From DASPKX01 sp035627835 (GTDB lineage: Bacteria > Verrucomicrobiota > Verrucomicrobiia > Limisphaerales > SXQI01), in assembly GCA_035627835.1 (NCBI GenBank), contig DASPKX010000006.1, positions 1 through 64,000 of the forward strand: a stretch of 64,000 bases of DNA. The letters are read 5' to 3'. The notes under the pieces were generated by a model. That model was not told the DNA's origin, searched no databases, and saw only the letters and a list, made by a program, of their open reading frames with translations. Position 1 is the stretch's first letter. Each line of letters begins with the position of its first letter. The translations under genes and the position numbers were made by a program. Positions 7,832 to 17,495 of this stretch are shown here, piece by piece.

Positions 7832-10375
7832 CTATTCGGCAGTGGCGGTGGAGGGCGCTTCGTCGCCCGCAGCTTTCCGCGCTGTCTTCTTTTTGGCGCC
7901 GGGAGCTTTCGGCTCACGCTTCTCAAACTCAAAACCGACCTTCTTCTTGTCGCGATCCAAAACAAGATACGCTTTGAACGGGCGATTTTTCTTCGAGATG
8001 AACTTGTCGAGCAGATCGGTGCGGCCGGTGTTCAGGAGCTTCGTCATCTGCGCAGGGTCAATTTGCCGTTGCAGAATGATTTTGCCCGACCGGAAATCGC
8101 ACGTCTTCGAGGCGCCAACTGCTTTTTCGCAGACGTAAGCCATGCCGTTGTCGAAAACGCTGCCCCCGCACTTCGGACAAGGGCCAAGCGGCTCCTGGCC
8201 TGAGAAATCGACGGGCTGGCCAGTTCCATCGCCGTTTGTTGCATTGTCCTGGCCGAAGTCGAATTCCGTTTTCAACTCTGCGTTCAGCTTCAAGATGGCT
8301 GCAAATGGACGCCCCATTTTGCTGCGGAAACCTTGCAGCGGCCCAACGGTTCGCTTCGTAAGCAACTCCTCAGCCTCGGGCACATCAAGCTGGCGGCCAG
8401 CGAGGATTTTCCACATGCCGAAATCGCAGGCGCCGCATTGGTATTTCTTGTAGTTCTCCTTGATCTGGGTCGCGCCGCATTTCGGGCAAGGGGCCTGCAA
8501 TGTGGCGAAATCGCCGGGGACGGTGTCGCTTTCGAAGCGCTTCGTTTTGTCAACGATCGCCTGAGTCATGTCGCTGATTTGCTTCATGAACTCGCCGCGA
8601 GGCAGTTGGCCGCGCTCCATCTGCTTCAGCTTAAATTCCCAATCGCCCGTCAGCTCAGGGGAGCAAAGCTCCGGGATGCCCAACCCGCGAAGCAAGGTGA
8701 TGAGAGAAACTCCTTTCGCCGTGGCCATCAATTCGCGGCCCTGGCGCAGAAGATACCCTTCCATGATGAGGCCTTCGATGATGGCAGCGCGCGTTGCGGG
8801 AGTGCCAAGCCCCTTGGCGCTCATGGCTTCGCGCAGCTCCTCGTCCTCGACGAGTTTCCCTGCGCCTTCCATAGCGCTCAGGAGCGTGGCTTCCGTGAAG
8901 CGAGCCGGGGGTTTCGTTTGGAGGAGGTTAACGTCAATGCGCTCCGTTTTAACGCGCTCGCTTTCAGCAACTGCAACAAGAGTTTTGTCGTCCTCGGTCT
9001 CGAGATCCCGACCGTAAACCGCGAGCCAACCGGGGTTGGTCATCACTTTGCCTTCGCTCTTGAACGGCTCGTTTTCGACACGCGTGATGCGCGTCGTGAT
9101 GAGGAACTCAGCCGCTGGGTAGAAGACCGCGAGGAAACGCTTTACGACGATGTCGTAGATGCGCTGCTCTGCTTCGTTGAGCGTTTTCGGCGCGATCTGC
9201 GTGGGGATGATTGCGAAGTGATCCGAAACCTTCGCGTTGTTGAAAATGCGCTTGTTTGGGCGCACCCAGCCTTGCTTGAGCACATGCTGGGCAAAGCTGT
9301 CGTAGCGTGTGCCTTCCATCGCGTTCAACGTGGCGCGAACCGTTTCGATGTAGTCCTCGGGCAAGGCGCGGGAATCGGTGCGGGGATAAGTGAGGACCTT
9401 GTGCCGTTCATAGAGAGACTGCGCGGCTTGCAATGTTGCGCGGGCAGAGAAGCCAAAGCGGCTATTCGCTTCACGCTGCAAACTTGTGAGATCGAAGAGC
9501 AACGGCGAAAGCTGGGTGGCGGGCTTGCTTTGCTCAGTCACGATGCCCGGCTTCCCTTCGCACTTAGCCTTGATCGCGAGGGCGCGCTGCTCGTCCCAAA
9601 GACGCTCCGCCTTCAGGGCCTCGTCAGCGTCCTTGCTTTTATCTTTGCTGAAATTTTCATCGAACCAAAGCCCAACGTAAGTCCCTGCGGCGGCTCCGAA
9701 CGTTCCTTCGACCTGCCAGAAATCACGCGGCTTGAAGCGGCGAATCTTTTCCTCGCGCTCGACCATGATCGCGAGCGTCGGAGTTTGAACACGCCCAACG
9801 GTTGTGAGCTGGAAGCCGCCTGACTTGGAATTGAATGCAGTCATGGCGCGGGTGCCATTGATGCCGACCAGCCAATCGGATTCGGAGCGGCAAACGGCGG
9901 CATCCGCGAGCGGGATCATCGAGCGATCGTCGCGTAGATTCGCGAATCCTTCGCGGATCGCGGCAGGGGTCATCGATTGCAGCCAGAGACGCTGAATCGG
10001 CTTCTCGACGCCGGCATGGCGAACGATATAGCGGAAGATCAGTTCGCCCTCCCGACCGGCGTCGCAAGCGTTGATGAGCTTATCAACGTCCTTGCGCTTC
10101 ATGAGCTTGGTGACGAGCTTGAGCTGGGCCTCACTGCGCTCAATTGGGCGCAGGTCAAAGTGCGGAGGAATGACCGGGAGGTGCCCGAAGGTCCACTTGC
10201 CGCGCTTCACCTCAAACTGCTCTGGCGCCATGATTTCGAGGAGATGGCCGACCGCGGAGGTGAGGACATATTGGTCACTCTCGAAGTAACCCTCCTTTTT
10301 GGTGAAGCCGCCGAGGGCCTTCGAAATATCCGAGGCCACCGAAGGCTTTTCTGCCAGAATTAACGTTTTTCCCAT
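7832..10375 (-). CDS. topB: DNA topoisomerase III (type IA)
   Basis: The product has 847 residues. The N-terminus is a Toprim domain (MGKTLILAEKPSVASDISKAL). The active-site tyrosine lies in VLTYPRTDSR, and GRVQTPTL is the usual core motif. A C-terminal extension carries Cys clusters (CPKCGATQIKENYKKYQCGAC, then CPKCGGSVFDNGM followed by further Cys) as zinc ribbons and topoisomerase C-terminal repeats, and ends in a lysine-rich tail. Type IA enzymes relax negative supercoils and decatenate DNA through a 5'-phosphotyrosine intermediate. The gene stands alone between the HlyD gene and murJ, with 141 bases upstream before the murJ stop. Confidence 0.95.
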   Translation of the reverse strand: MGKTLILAEKPSVASDISKALGGFTKKEGYFESDQYVLTSAVGHLLEIMAPEQFEVKRGKWTFGHLPVIPPHFDLRPIERSEAQLKLVTKLMKRKDVDKLINACDAGREGELIFRYIVRHAGVEKPIQRLWLQSMTPAAIREGFANLRDDRSMIPLADAAVCRSESDWLVGINGTRAMTAFNSKSGGFQLTTVGRVQTPTLAIMVEREEKIRRFKPRDFWQVEGTFGAAAGTYVGLWFDENFSKDKSKDADEALKAERLWDEQRALAIKAKCEGKPGIVTEQSKPATQLSPLLFDLTSLQREANSRFGFSARATLQAAQSLYERHKVLTYPRTDSRALPEDYIETVRATLNAMEGTRYDSFAQHVLKQGWVRPNKRIFNNAKVSDHFAIIPTQIAPKTLNEAEQRIYDIVVKRFLAVFYPAAEFLITTRITRVENEPFKSEGKVMTNPGWLAVYGRDLETEDDKTLVAVAESERVKTERIDVNLLQTKPPARFTEATLLSAMEGAGKLVEDEELREAMSAKGLGTPATRAAIIEGLIMEGYLLRQGRELMATAKGVSLITLLRGLGIPELCSPELTGDWEFKLKQMERGQLPRGEFMKQISDMTQAIVDKTKRFESDTVPGDFATLQAPCPKCGATQIKENYKKYQCGACDFGMWKILAGRQLDVPEAEELLTKRTVGPLQGFRSKMGRPFAAILKLNAELKTEFDFGQDNATNGDGTGQPVDFSGQEPLGPCPKCGGSVFDNGMAYVCEKAVGASKTCDFRSGKIILQRQIDPAQMTKLLNTGRTDLLDKFISKKNRPFKAYLVLDRDKKKVGFEFEKREPKAPGAKKKTARKAAGDEAPSTATAE

Positions 10376-10517
10376 GCCAAACTTATAGTTGAGCCGGGAT
10401 CCCGCCCGGTCGAATCCTTACAAATCGCGTGAAAGTGGCGAAAATCAGCGGCCCTGTCAAAACTCTGTTTCCGAGGAACCTTTAGCAGAAAATCAGAAAG
10501 CGCAAGCGGGGGTGGAG

Positions 10518-12194
10518 TCAGGGTGCGGTCTCCGGGGGCGCATTTTTTCGGCCTAGTTTTGACGCAATAAGGCCTATGTACTCGTCGGCTTGGGGGTTCT
10601 TCAGGAGGGTTAGTATCGTGAAATAGAGAGCTGTGGCCAAGATCATGGGCGTGAACACCTCCCCTGCCCTGGCCAGGATGTTGGCATGGCCAATGGTCTC
10701 AGCCCAGAGGCGGTAGCCTGCATACGCAATCACGGCCGCGATGGCCGCAGAGATGGCCATCTGGATAAAGGGTGTTTTCAGGGAGCCAATCTCCAGATAT
10801 TTCAACTTTCTGCGAAGAGCGTAGAACAACAATCCAGCGTTCATGAAGGCGCTGATGGAATTGGCGATTCCCAAGCCTCCTTGCTTGAACGGCTCAATCA
10901 GCCAGAGGGTCAGAAAGATATTGAGCGCGAGACAGAACATGCTGATGCGCATCGGCGTCTTCATGTCGCCCAGGGCGTAAAACGCGCGCGCCAGGATGTT
11001 CACGGTGGAGAACGCGATCAGACCGGGGGCCAGACAGGCTAGGGCGAAGGAGGCGCGCTCGGTCGAGGCTTCCGTGAATTCCTTCCGCTCAAACAGGAAG
11101 CGAATGATTGGAACGCTAAGCACGATCAGGAAGCCCGTGGCCAGCAAGTTTGCAAAATAGACGTGGCCTAGCCCCTGTTTCAATGTGCGACGAAATTTTG
11201 GGAAGTCTTTGTCCGCGGCGATGCCCGCCAGTGTGGGCAGCAGGTAGGTGGCGAGCGAAATGCCGAAGAGGCCCTGGGGCAGTTCCATAAGCCGCACCGC
11301 ATAGCCGAAGGAGGCATTGATCGTTTTGGAGTCATCAAAGGTCCATGCAATTCCCTGCGTCAGAAGAACGTTTATTTGGAAAGCGGCGACACCCATCATC
11401 CCGGGAAGCATCCGCTGAACGACGGCACGAACAGATTCGCTCTGCCAGGGCGGGGACCAGCGCAGCCGGAAGCCTTCCCGATAAAGCTGCGGGAGTTGAT
11501 AAAGCATTTGGGCGACACCAGCGAAGAGCACGGCAAAAGCGAGGGCGAAGATTTGCTGGTCCAGAGTCGCTCCCCACTGCGGAGCCACCCACAGAACGCA
11601 GGCAATCATCACCACGTTCAGCACGGTGGAGCCCATCGCGGGAACGAAGAAGTGGCCGCGTGAGTTAAGCATGCCCATGAACATGGCTGTTGCGCAGATG
11701 AACAGCATGTATGGGAACATGATCCGCAACAGCCTGAGCATCAGTTCCGTCGGAGCCGTGAGGTAACCGGCGCCTATTGCGCCTGTTGGTGAAAGCACAC
11801 CCGCGCCTTGTAATTCCAGTTGGCGTGCCGCCACCGTTACCGCATCCGGCCGATCCAGGTAGAGCGCAGCACTGATGCCAAGGAGAACAAGCGCGATGAT
11901 AACAACAGCGGCGATCGTCAGGCCGGAGAGCACTTCATTGGCAGCCTTCCACATGGACTCTTCCCCCTCTGTGCGCTCCTTTTCTTTAAATAGAGGAACG
12001 AACGCGGCGGTGAGAGCCCCTTCACCCAGCAGGCGTCGGAAGAGGTTCGGTATAAGAAAGGCGATTGTGAAAGCGCCAGCGACAGGCCCATCGCCCATGA
12101 AAGCAGCGTAGAGACTCTCCCGCACCACTCCGAGCAAGCGGCTGGAAAGAGTGGCTGCGCCCATGGCGCCGGAACTTTTGAGCATCTGCGACAT
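10518..12194 (-). CDS. murJ: Lipid II flippase MurJ (MviN family)
   Basis: The product has 558 residues from the ATG at 12194. The frame is open to 12377, but MSQMLKSSGAMGAATLSSR is where the family begins. About 14 hydrophobic helices are spread along the chain. The family motifs SRLLGVVRE, AFxIPNLFRRLLGEGALTAAFVPLF and a late NILARAFYALGDMKTPM are present. MurJ flips lipid II across the inner membrane for peptidoglycan synthesis. It is divergent from rnr. No strong Shine-Dalgarno sequence is visible before either start candidate. Confidence 0.93.
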   Translation of the reverse strand: MSQMLKSSGAMGAATLSSRLLGVVRESLYAAFMGDGPVAGAFTIAFLIPNLFRRLLGEGALTAAFVPLFKEKERTEGEESMWKAANEVLSGLTIAAVVIIALVLLGISAALYLDRPDAVTVAARQLELQGAGVLSPTGAIGAGYLTAPTELMLRLLRIMFPYMLFICATAMFMGMLNSRGHFFVPAMGSTVLNVVMIACVLWVAPQWGATLDQQIFALAFAVLFAGVAQMLYQLPQLYREGFRLRWSPPWQSESVRAVVQRMLPGMMGVAAFQINVLLTQGIAWTFDDSKTINASFGYAVRLMELPQGLFGISLATYLLPTLAGIAADKDFPKFRRTLKQGLGHVYFANLLATGFLIVLSVPIIRFLFERKEFTEASTERASFALACLAPGLIAFSTVNILARAFYALGDMKTPMRISMFCLALNIFLTLWLIEPFKQGGLGIANSISAFMNAGLLFYALRRKLKYLEIGSLKTPFIQMAISAAIAAVIAYAGYRLWAETIGHANILARAGEVFTPMILATALYFTILTLLKNPQADEYIGLIASKLGRKNAPPETAP

Positions 12195-12347
12195 CTGCGT
12201 GCGTGGAATTAGCAGGAAAGCGACAGCGCAGCTAGAGCCAACGGTAATTTGGAAGGATGGCCGTTGCTTTAACCGCCCTAATGGCGAATTATTGTTCGTA
12301 AGGAGCCGGAAACCATGAGACCACCAGGGACGCTCCACCAATATTGA

Positions 12348-14723
12348 ATGAAGAGCATTGCTGACTCGCTCACACATCTAATGGCGAGGCGGGATTATGT
12401 CCCGTTGAACGTGCCGGAACTCCTGCAGAGGCTGCGATTGCCGCCGAACGCGCAGCAGGAACTGCAGGAGAACCTGGCGCGACTGGAGCGGGCAGGCGCA
12501 ATCGCACGCATAAAAGGCAACCGCTACGTGCAGTCGCGTGAAGCGGATCTTATTCCTGGCCGAATTCGGATGAACCGTGGAGGGAAAGGCTTTCTTCAAC
12601 CTGACGATGCGAGCTTGCAAGAGATCGAGATTCCAGAGCATGCCACCGGAACAGCATTGAACGAAGACCGGGTGCTGGTGCGGCGCGAGGGGCGCGGCCC
12701 CTCTGGGCGCGGAGGGGAGAAAGGCTCTGAACAAGGAGCAGTCGTCCGCATCCTGGAAAGGCGGCGCACAAGGATCGTGGGGACGCTGCGGCATAGCGCG
12801 AAAGGTTTCGTATATGTCGTTCCCGACGATCCACGCGTGCCGCTCGACATTTACGTTCCCCCGCCCAGAGACGTGGGCCGCCCCGCGAACGATGGCGATA
12901 AAGTCGTTGTGGAACTCGGCGAGTGGGTGTCCCGCCAAAACAATCCTGAGGGTGAAATTGTGGAGGTTCTCGGCTCCCCTGACGCCGAGGGGGTGGACAT
13001 GCTCTCCGTGCTGCGGCAGTACGATTTGCCCCTGGGTTTTGCGCGGGAGGTTTTGGACGAAGCGCGTTCCTTTGGCAGAGAAGTTGAGCCTCACGAGTTG
13101 GAAGGAAGAGTCGATTGCCGCCATCAGCAGGTGATCACCATCGATCCGGACGACGCTAAAGATTTCGACGATGCGATCTGCCTGGAGCGCCGAAAAGATC
13201 AGTGGCGGCTGTGGGTCCATATCGCAGACGTGTCGCACTATGTGAAACCAGGGACGGCCCTCGACACCGAAGCCAGGAAGCGAGGCAATTCAACATACCT
13301 TGTGGACCGCGTGATCCCGATGCTGCCAGAGGCGTTAAGCAATGAGCTGTGCTCGCTAAAGCCGAATGTGGATCGACTAACGAAATGCGTTGAGTTCGCG
13401 CTGACCGATGACGGGGCGGTGGTGAGCGCCAAAGTTTTTTCGGCAGTGATCCACTCCAAGCGGAGGTTTAGCTACCAGGAAGCATTCGCTATTCTGCAGC
13501 GCGCGCCGCAAGGGCCCATCGAGGAAATGCTGCACCAGTGCCATCAAATTGCGCAGAAGATTCGGAGGCGGCGATTTAAAGCGGGCTCTCTTGAGTTGGA
13601 CTTCCCCGAAATGAAGATTCGCCTCGATGAACGCGGACGGGTGTCGCGGATCGAGAAGGTGCAGAACGATGTTTCCCACCAACTTATCGAGGAGTTCATG
13701 CTGCTGGCGAACGAAGCTGTTGCCGCGCGGCTGATGGGGTTGAAACGCGGAGCGGTTTACCGGGTGCATGAGGCCCCCGATGAGAAGAGGCTCCGGGAGT
13801 ACCGTGAGGACGTGCTGAGCCATAACGTGCCGTGCGGAAATCTGAGCGAGAAATCCGAAGTGCAAAAGCTGTTGCGCCGGCTGGATACGCTTCCGATTGG
13901 CCAGGCCCTTAAGATCGGATTCCTGCGCTCTTTGATGCGCGCGCGCTATGCGGTGGAGCCACTCGGACATTACGGTTTGGCCAAGCAAAAGTACACCCAT
14001 TTCACCTCACCCATTCGGCGCTATGCCGACCTTGTGGTGCATCGGGCGTTGTTCGACAAAGTGACGCAATCTGCCAGCGCACTGAGCGAAATTGCGGATC
14101 ACATTTCCCTAACCGAACGCAATTCGGCGGACGCGGAGCGGGACAGCAAAGACGTAAAGCTGTATGCTTTTTTGCGCGGCCAGCTTAAGTCCGGAGAGCC
14201 CACCATTTACCCGGCGCTCGTCACCGGCCTGAAGAACTTCGGCTTCTTCGTGGATGTGCCGGGGCTCGCCATGAGCGGCCTCGTGCCGCTCTCTACGGTT
14301 GAGGATGATTTCTACGTTTTTGACCAGGCAAGGAACCACCTGGTAGGCCGCCGGACGCGGCAGCTGATCAAGGTTGGGGACAACGTGCAGGTGCAGGTTG
14401 CGAAGGTTGATTCAGTGAAGAAACAGGTGGATTTCCGCTTGGCTTCCACGCGGAGGTTTCCTCGTCGCACTGCGGAAAGCGCGCGCTCAGCAAGCGGGCC
14501 TGCAAGGCATCGGGGGGAGAGTCAGCGACCAGCGCGCGAGTCAGGTCTGGATCGTGGTGCACAACAGCGGCGCAGAACCGCACATGGCGACCAGCGCGCT
14601 TCACCGAAGCCCGAAGGGAGGCGGCAGCACGGGCGCACGAGGCCTCAGGGTCAGAGCGTGGGGCGGAGGCGCTCTCATCCCGCACAACGGGGCGGCAAAC
14701 GGCGATCCTTTGGTGGGCCTTGA
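12348..14723 (+). CDS. rnr: Ribonuclease R
   Basis: The product has 791 residues. It shows an N-terminal winged-helix/cold-shock region, then the RNB catalytic domain with the metal-binding motif IDPDDAKDFDDAI and the later HFTSPIRRYADLVVHR. An S1 RNA-binding domain follows (YPALVTGLKNFGFFVDVPG). About 85 residues at the end are Arg-, Gly-, Ser- and Gln-rich and look disordered. RNase R is a processive 3'-5' exoribonuclease that degrades structured RNA. The start could also be the ATG at 12381 (MARRDYVPLN). The gene is followed after 30 bases by a PrcB-like lipoprotein gene on the same strand. Confidence 0.95.
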   Translation: MKSIADSLTHLMARRDYVPLNVPELLQRLRLPPNAQQELQENLARLERAGAIARIKGNRYVQSREADLIPGRIRMNRGGKGFLQPDDASLQEIEIPEHATGTALNEDRVLVRREGRGPSGRGGEKGSEQGAVVRILERRRTRIVGTLRHSAKGFVYVVPDDPRVPLDIYVPPPRDVGRPANDGDKVVVELGEWVSRQNNPEGEIVEVLGSPDAEGVDMLSVLRQYDLPLGFAREVLDEARSFGREVEPHELEGRVDCRHQQVITIDPDDAKDFDDAICLERRKDQWRLWVHIADVSHYVKPGTALDTEARKRGNSTYLVDRVIPMLPEALSNELCSLKPNVDRLTKCVEFALTDDGAVVSAKVFSAVIHSKRRFSYQEAFAILQRAPQGPIEEMLHQCHQIAQKIRRRRFKAGSLELDFPEMKIRLDERGRVSRIEKVQNDVSHQLIEEFMLLANEAVAARLMGLKRGAVYRVHEAPDEKRLREYREDVLSHNVPCGNLSEKSEVQKLLRRLDTLPIGQALKIGFLRSLMRARYAVEPLGHYGLAKQKYTHFTSPIRRYADLVVHRALFDKVTQSASALSEIADHISLTERNSADAERDSKDVKLYAFLRGQLKSGEPTIYPALVTGLKNFGFFVDVPGLAMSGLVPLSTVEDDFYVFDQARNHLVGRRTRQLIKVGDNVQVQVAKVDSVKKQVDFRLASTRRFPRRTAESARSASGPARHRGESQRPARESGLDRGAQQRRRTAHGDQRASPKPEGRRQHGRTRPQGQSVGRRRSHPAQRGGKRRSFGGP

Positions 14724-14753
14724 TCCGCAAGGATTGGGCGAGCAGGTTAAAGC

Positions 14754-15221
14754 ATGAGCATTTTCACTGCGAGTCTGGCGGGTCTCTTACTGTTTATGGG
14801 CTGCGCCCGTTTGGGAGGGGCAGACCGGCCTCTGTCGATGAGAGAGCTTGCCCGTGGGGCGTTCAGCTCGATTTCCGATCGCAAAGAGGCGGTCCTGAAA
14901 TCTGAGAAGGAATGGGCAGAGTTTTGGAAGCAGCATGCTGCAACCTCCACAGGGCTCAAACAGCCCACGGTTGATCTTAGCAAGGAAATGGTGGTCGCTG
15001 TGATGATGGGAAGGCGAAACACGGGAGGTTACTCCGTTAGGATCGAACAAGTGGAGGAGAGCACGGAGACGATCAAGGTCAGTTACTCGGAACGAGAGCC
15101 GAAGCCGGGAGGTATGACCTTGCAAGCGTTAAGCGCGCCCTTCCACATGGTAGCGGTCGCGCAGAGCCAGAAGCCTGTGACTTTCAAAAAGGTAGCGCCT
15201 TCGTCTGCGGCGAAGCGCTGA
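14754..15221 (+). CDS. Probable lipoprotein with PrcB-type C-terminal domain
   Basis: The product has 155 residues. The N-terminus MSIFTASLAGLLLFMGCA looks like a lipoprotein signal with the modified cysteine in FMGC. The second half, GGYSVRIEQVEES followed by EPKPGGM and SAPFHMVAV, matches what I remember of the PrcB C-terminal domain, known from the Treponema dentilisin complex, whose exact role is unclear. There are no catalytic residues. It lies 30 bases after rnr and ends one base before the stop codon of dxr on the other strand. Confidence 0.7.
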   Translation: MSIFTASLAGLLLFMGCARLGGADRPLSMRELARGAFSSISDRKEAVLKSEKEWAEFWKQHAATSTGLKQPTVDLSKEMVVAVMMGRRNTGGYSVRIEQVEESTETIKVSYSEREPKPGGMTLQALSAPFHMVAVAQSQKPVTFKKVAPSSAAKR

Positions 15222-15222
15222 A

Positions 15223-16365
15223 TTAAACAGCGGAAAGGCTCTCCTCCCGCGCCCATTGATCGGCGGCGAGAATTTGATCGAGGGAGGGATTGGCCACCAC
15301 GGCATGGCGATCCATCGCACGCTGCACGATCTCGGAGATTTGCACGAAACTAACCTTTCGGGCGCAAAAGGCCTCGACTGCGACCTCATTGGCCGCGTTC
15401 AGCACCGCGGGCAACGTCCCGCCAACCTCCCCTGCTCTTCGCGCTAAGTTTAGAGCCGGAAAACGCTCGGTGTCTGGCTCTTCAAACGTTAGCGAGCCAT
15501 AAGCGGCCAAGCTCGTCTGGACACGCGAACTGCCAATCCTCTCCGGATAAGTCAGCGCATATTGGATAGGCAGGCACATGTCGGGAGTGGAGAGTTGCGC
15601 GAGAATGGAGCCATCCACGAATTCCACCATGGAATGGATGACGCTTTGGGGATGCACCACCACCTTAACGCGAGGCATTTCAATGTCGAAAAGCCAGCGC
15701 GCCTCGATCATCTCCAGCCCCTTGTTGAACAGAGTCGCGGAATCAATGGTTATCTTGCGGCCCATCACCCAGGAGGGGTGCTTCAAGGCGCGTTCCAAGG
15801 TAATGCTGCCGAACTCTGCTTTGGGCAGAGTGCGAAAGGGGCCGCCGCTTGCCGTGAGCCACAACGAGCGAACACTGGAAGAAGGTTTGCCATCCAGACA
15901 CTGGAAGATCGCAGAATGCTCACTATCGACTGCGAGGACTTTGACTCCATGTTTGCGAGCCTCGGTCATGACGATTTCGCCCGCCATCACCAATATCTCC
16001 TTGGATGCCACAGCGATGTCTTTGCCCGCCCGGATTGCAGCGAGCGCGGGTTGAAGGCCGGCCGTGCCGACAATGGCGATCAGAACAATGTCCGCCTCCG
16101 GCATCGTTGCGAGCTGAAGGAGACCTGCACTTCCGGCAGTTACTTCGATGTTGGAATCGAGCGCCTGGCGCACTTCAGCGGCCTTTTCCGGAAGGGTAAT
16201 TGAAACAAGCCGGGGCGAATATTTCCGCGCCTGCTCGACCAGCAGCTGGGTGTTATTGCCAGCAGCCAAACCGATGATCCGAAGCCGTTCAGGGAGGTCG
16301 TCGGCCACCTTCAGCGCGCTGGTTCCGATCGAGCCAGTGCTGCCGAGCAAAACGACGTTCTTCAT
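15223..16365 (-). CDS. dxr: 1-deoxy-D-xylulose 5-phosphate reductoisomerase
   Basis: The product has 380 residues, the normal family length. It has an NADPH-binding loop at the start (GSTGSIGTSALKV), the metal and substrate motifs SEHSAIFQCL and SGGPF, HPSWVMGRKITIDSATLFNKG, and VHPQSVIHSMVEF. The enzyme makes 2-C-methyl-D-erythritol 4-phosphate from DXP, so the organism uses the non-mevalonate isoprenoid pathway. The gene follows cdsA after 18 bases. This adjacency is common in bacteria and links isoprenoid and phospholipid precursors. Confidence 0.97.
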   Translation of the reverse strand: MKNVVLLGSTGSIGTSALKVADDLPERLRIIGLAAGNNTQLLVEQARKYSPRLVSITLPEKAAEVRQALDSNIEVTAGSAGLLQLATMPEADIVLIAIVGTAGLQPALAAIRAGKDIAVASKEILVMAGEIVMTEARKHGVKVLAVDSEHSAIFQCLDGKPSSSVRSLWLTASGGPFRTLPKAEFGSITLERALKHPSWVMGRKITIDSATLFNKGLEMIEARWLFDIEMPRVKVVVHPQSVIHSMVEFVDGSILAQLSTPDMCLPIQYALTYPERIGSSRVQTSLAAYGSLTFEEPDTERFPALNLARRAGEVGGTLPAVLNAANEVAVEAFCARKVSFVQISEIVQRAMDRHAVVANPSLDQILAADQWAREESLSAV

Positions 16366-16383
16366 GCGGGGCGGGACTGTTTG

Positions 16384-17301
16384 TCAGGAGATGACATGGC
16401 GCAAGTATAAATACATGAGCGGGGCGTTGAAGAGGAGGCTGTCCATCAAGTCGAGGATTCCGCCAATGCCCGGAAACAACTGACCGGAGTCTTTAACGCC
16501 TGCTTCGCGTTTGAAGAGGGACTCAATCAAGTCACCCACGACCGCTGCCGCGCTTAAAACGACGCCCAGAATAATGGCATCAATCATCCCCATTCCTTTC
16601 AGGCGCTCCCCTGCGAGTTGGACGAACGCAACGCTGATCAGCGTGGAGATCACGATTGCGCCCGCAAACCCCTCCCACGTCTTCCCGGGGCTGATGCGCG
16701 GAATCATCTTGTGCTTGCCGAAGAGGGAGCCGGTCACATAAGCGCCGAGATCGCTGAATTTTGTGACAAGAATGAAGTATAGGACGTAGTACCGTCCATC
16801 GACGCCGGGGAAGAAATTGATCTTTTGGACGAAGTTCAACAGCCAAGGGACATACATCAAGCCAAAGAGAGTCGTGGAGATGGCCATGAGGCCCTCGGTG
16901 TTATTCCTGGAGACGAACTGGCGGATGCAGAGGCCAAGAACGAAGAGGATGAGAAAACTGGTTTCAAAGTCATTTGCCTTGGCTGGAGGCAAGTCAACAC
17001 TCAGAACACCGCCGATCCACAAGAAAGTGGCCGACATGAGAAGAAGGCCGCCGAAAATGCCCCACCCTTTGAAGCAGACCAACCCGCGCTTGCGGACCAT
17101 CTCGTAGAATTCGTGCAAGCCGATCCCCGCCAGCACGAGCATTATAATGAGGAAGAGGTAGTCGGAGACGAACTTGTTGACGCTGAAGGTGGAGACAATG
17201 ACCATTCCCCAGAGAACGACGCTGCTGAAGAGCCTCCGGAAGAAGATTTTGCCGCGGCTGGCAGCAGGCGCCGGGGCTGGAGGAAGCTCGGGTTTGGACA
17301 T
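16384..17301 (-). CDS. cdsA: Phosphatidate cytidylyltransferase
   Basis: The product has 305 residues with about 7-8 membrane helices after a Pro/Ala-rich cytoplasmic N-terminus. The CDP-diglyceride synthase signature is recognisable near the end (VVGDLIESLFKREAGVKDSG ... GGILDLMDSL), and PRISPGKTWEGFAGA is typical of the family. The enzyme makes CDP-diacylglycerol from phosphatidate and CTP in the inner membrane. It is the first gene of a cdsA-dxr pair and diverges from the PEP-CTERM gene. Confidence 0.95.
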   Translation of the reverse strand: MSKPELPPAPAPAASRGKIFFRRLFSSVVLWGMVIVSTFSVNKFVSDYLFLIIMLVLAGIGLHEFYEMVRKRGLVCFKGWGIFGGLLLMSATFLWIGGVLSVDLPPAKANDFETSFLILFVLGLCIRQFVSRNNTEGLMAISTTLFGLMYVPWLLNFVQKINFFPGVDGRYYVLYFILVTKFSDLGAYVTGSLFGKHKMIPRISPGKTWEGFAGAIVISTLISVAFVQLAGERLKGMGMIDAIILGVVLSAAAVVGDLIESLFKREAGVKDSGQLFPGIGGILDLMDSLLFNAPLMYLYLRHVIS

Positions 17302-17397
17302 TTGGCAGGAAACTAGCGAAGACGTTCGTCGTGTCTAGAAGTTTCCAGAGCGCGACCCGCCAAAATTAGAACTGTTCAAAATTTGGAAAAAATTGAG

Positions 17398-17426
17398 TTG
17401 ACGGCTGGGCGTCTGCGATTTACAAA
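17398..17426 (+). promoter_or_regulatory. Probable sigma-70 type promoter of the PEP-CTERM gene
   Basis: A -35 box TTGACG (17398-17403) and a -10 box TACAAA (17421-17426) are separated by exactly 17 bases, about 70 bases before the ATG at 17496. The Shine-Dalgarno AAGGAG at 17483-17488 stands 7 bases before the start codon. Confidence 0.55.
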
Positions 17427-17495
17427 CGGCGCGAAGATTTGAACTTACGGGGTCAAAAAAACCATTATTTCCCGCAAGCATTAAGGAGTAAGAAG

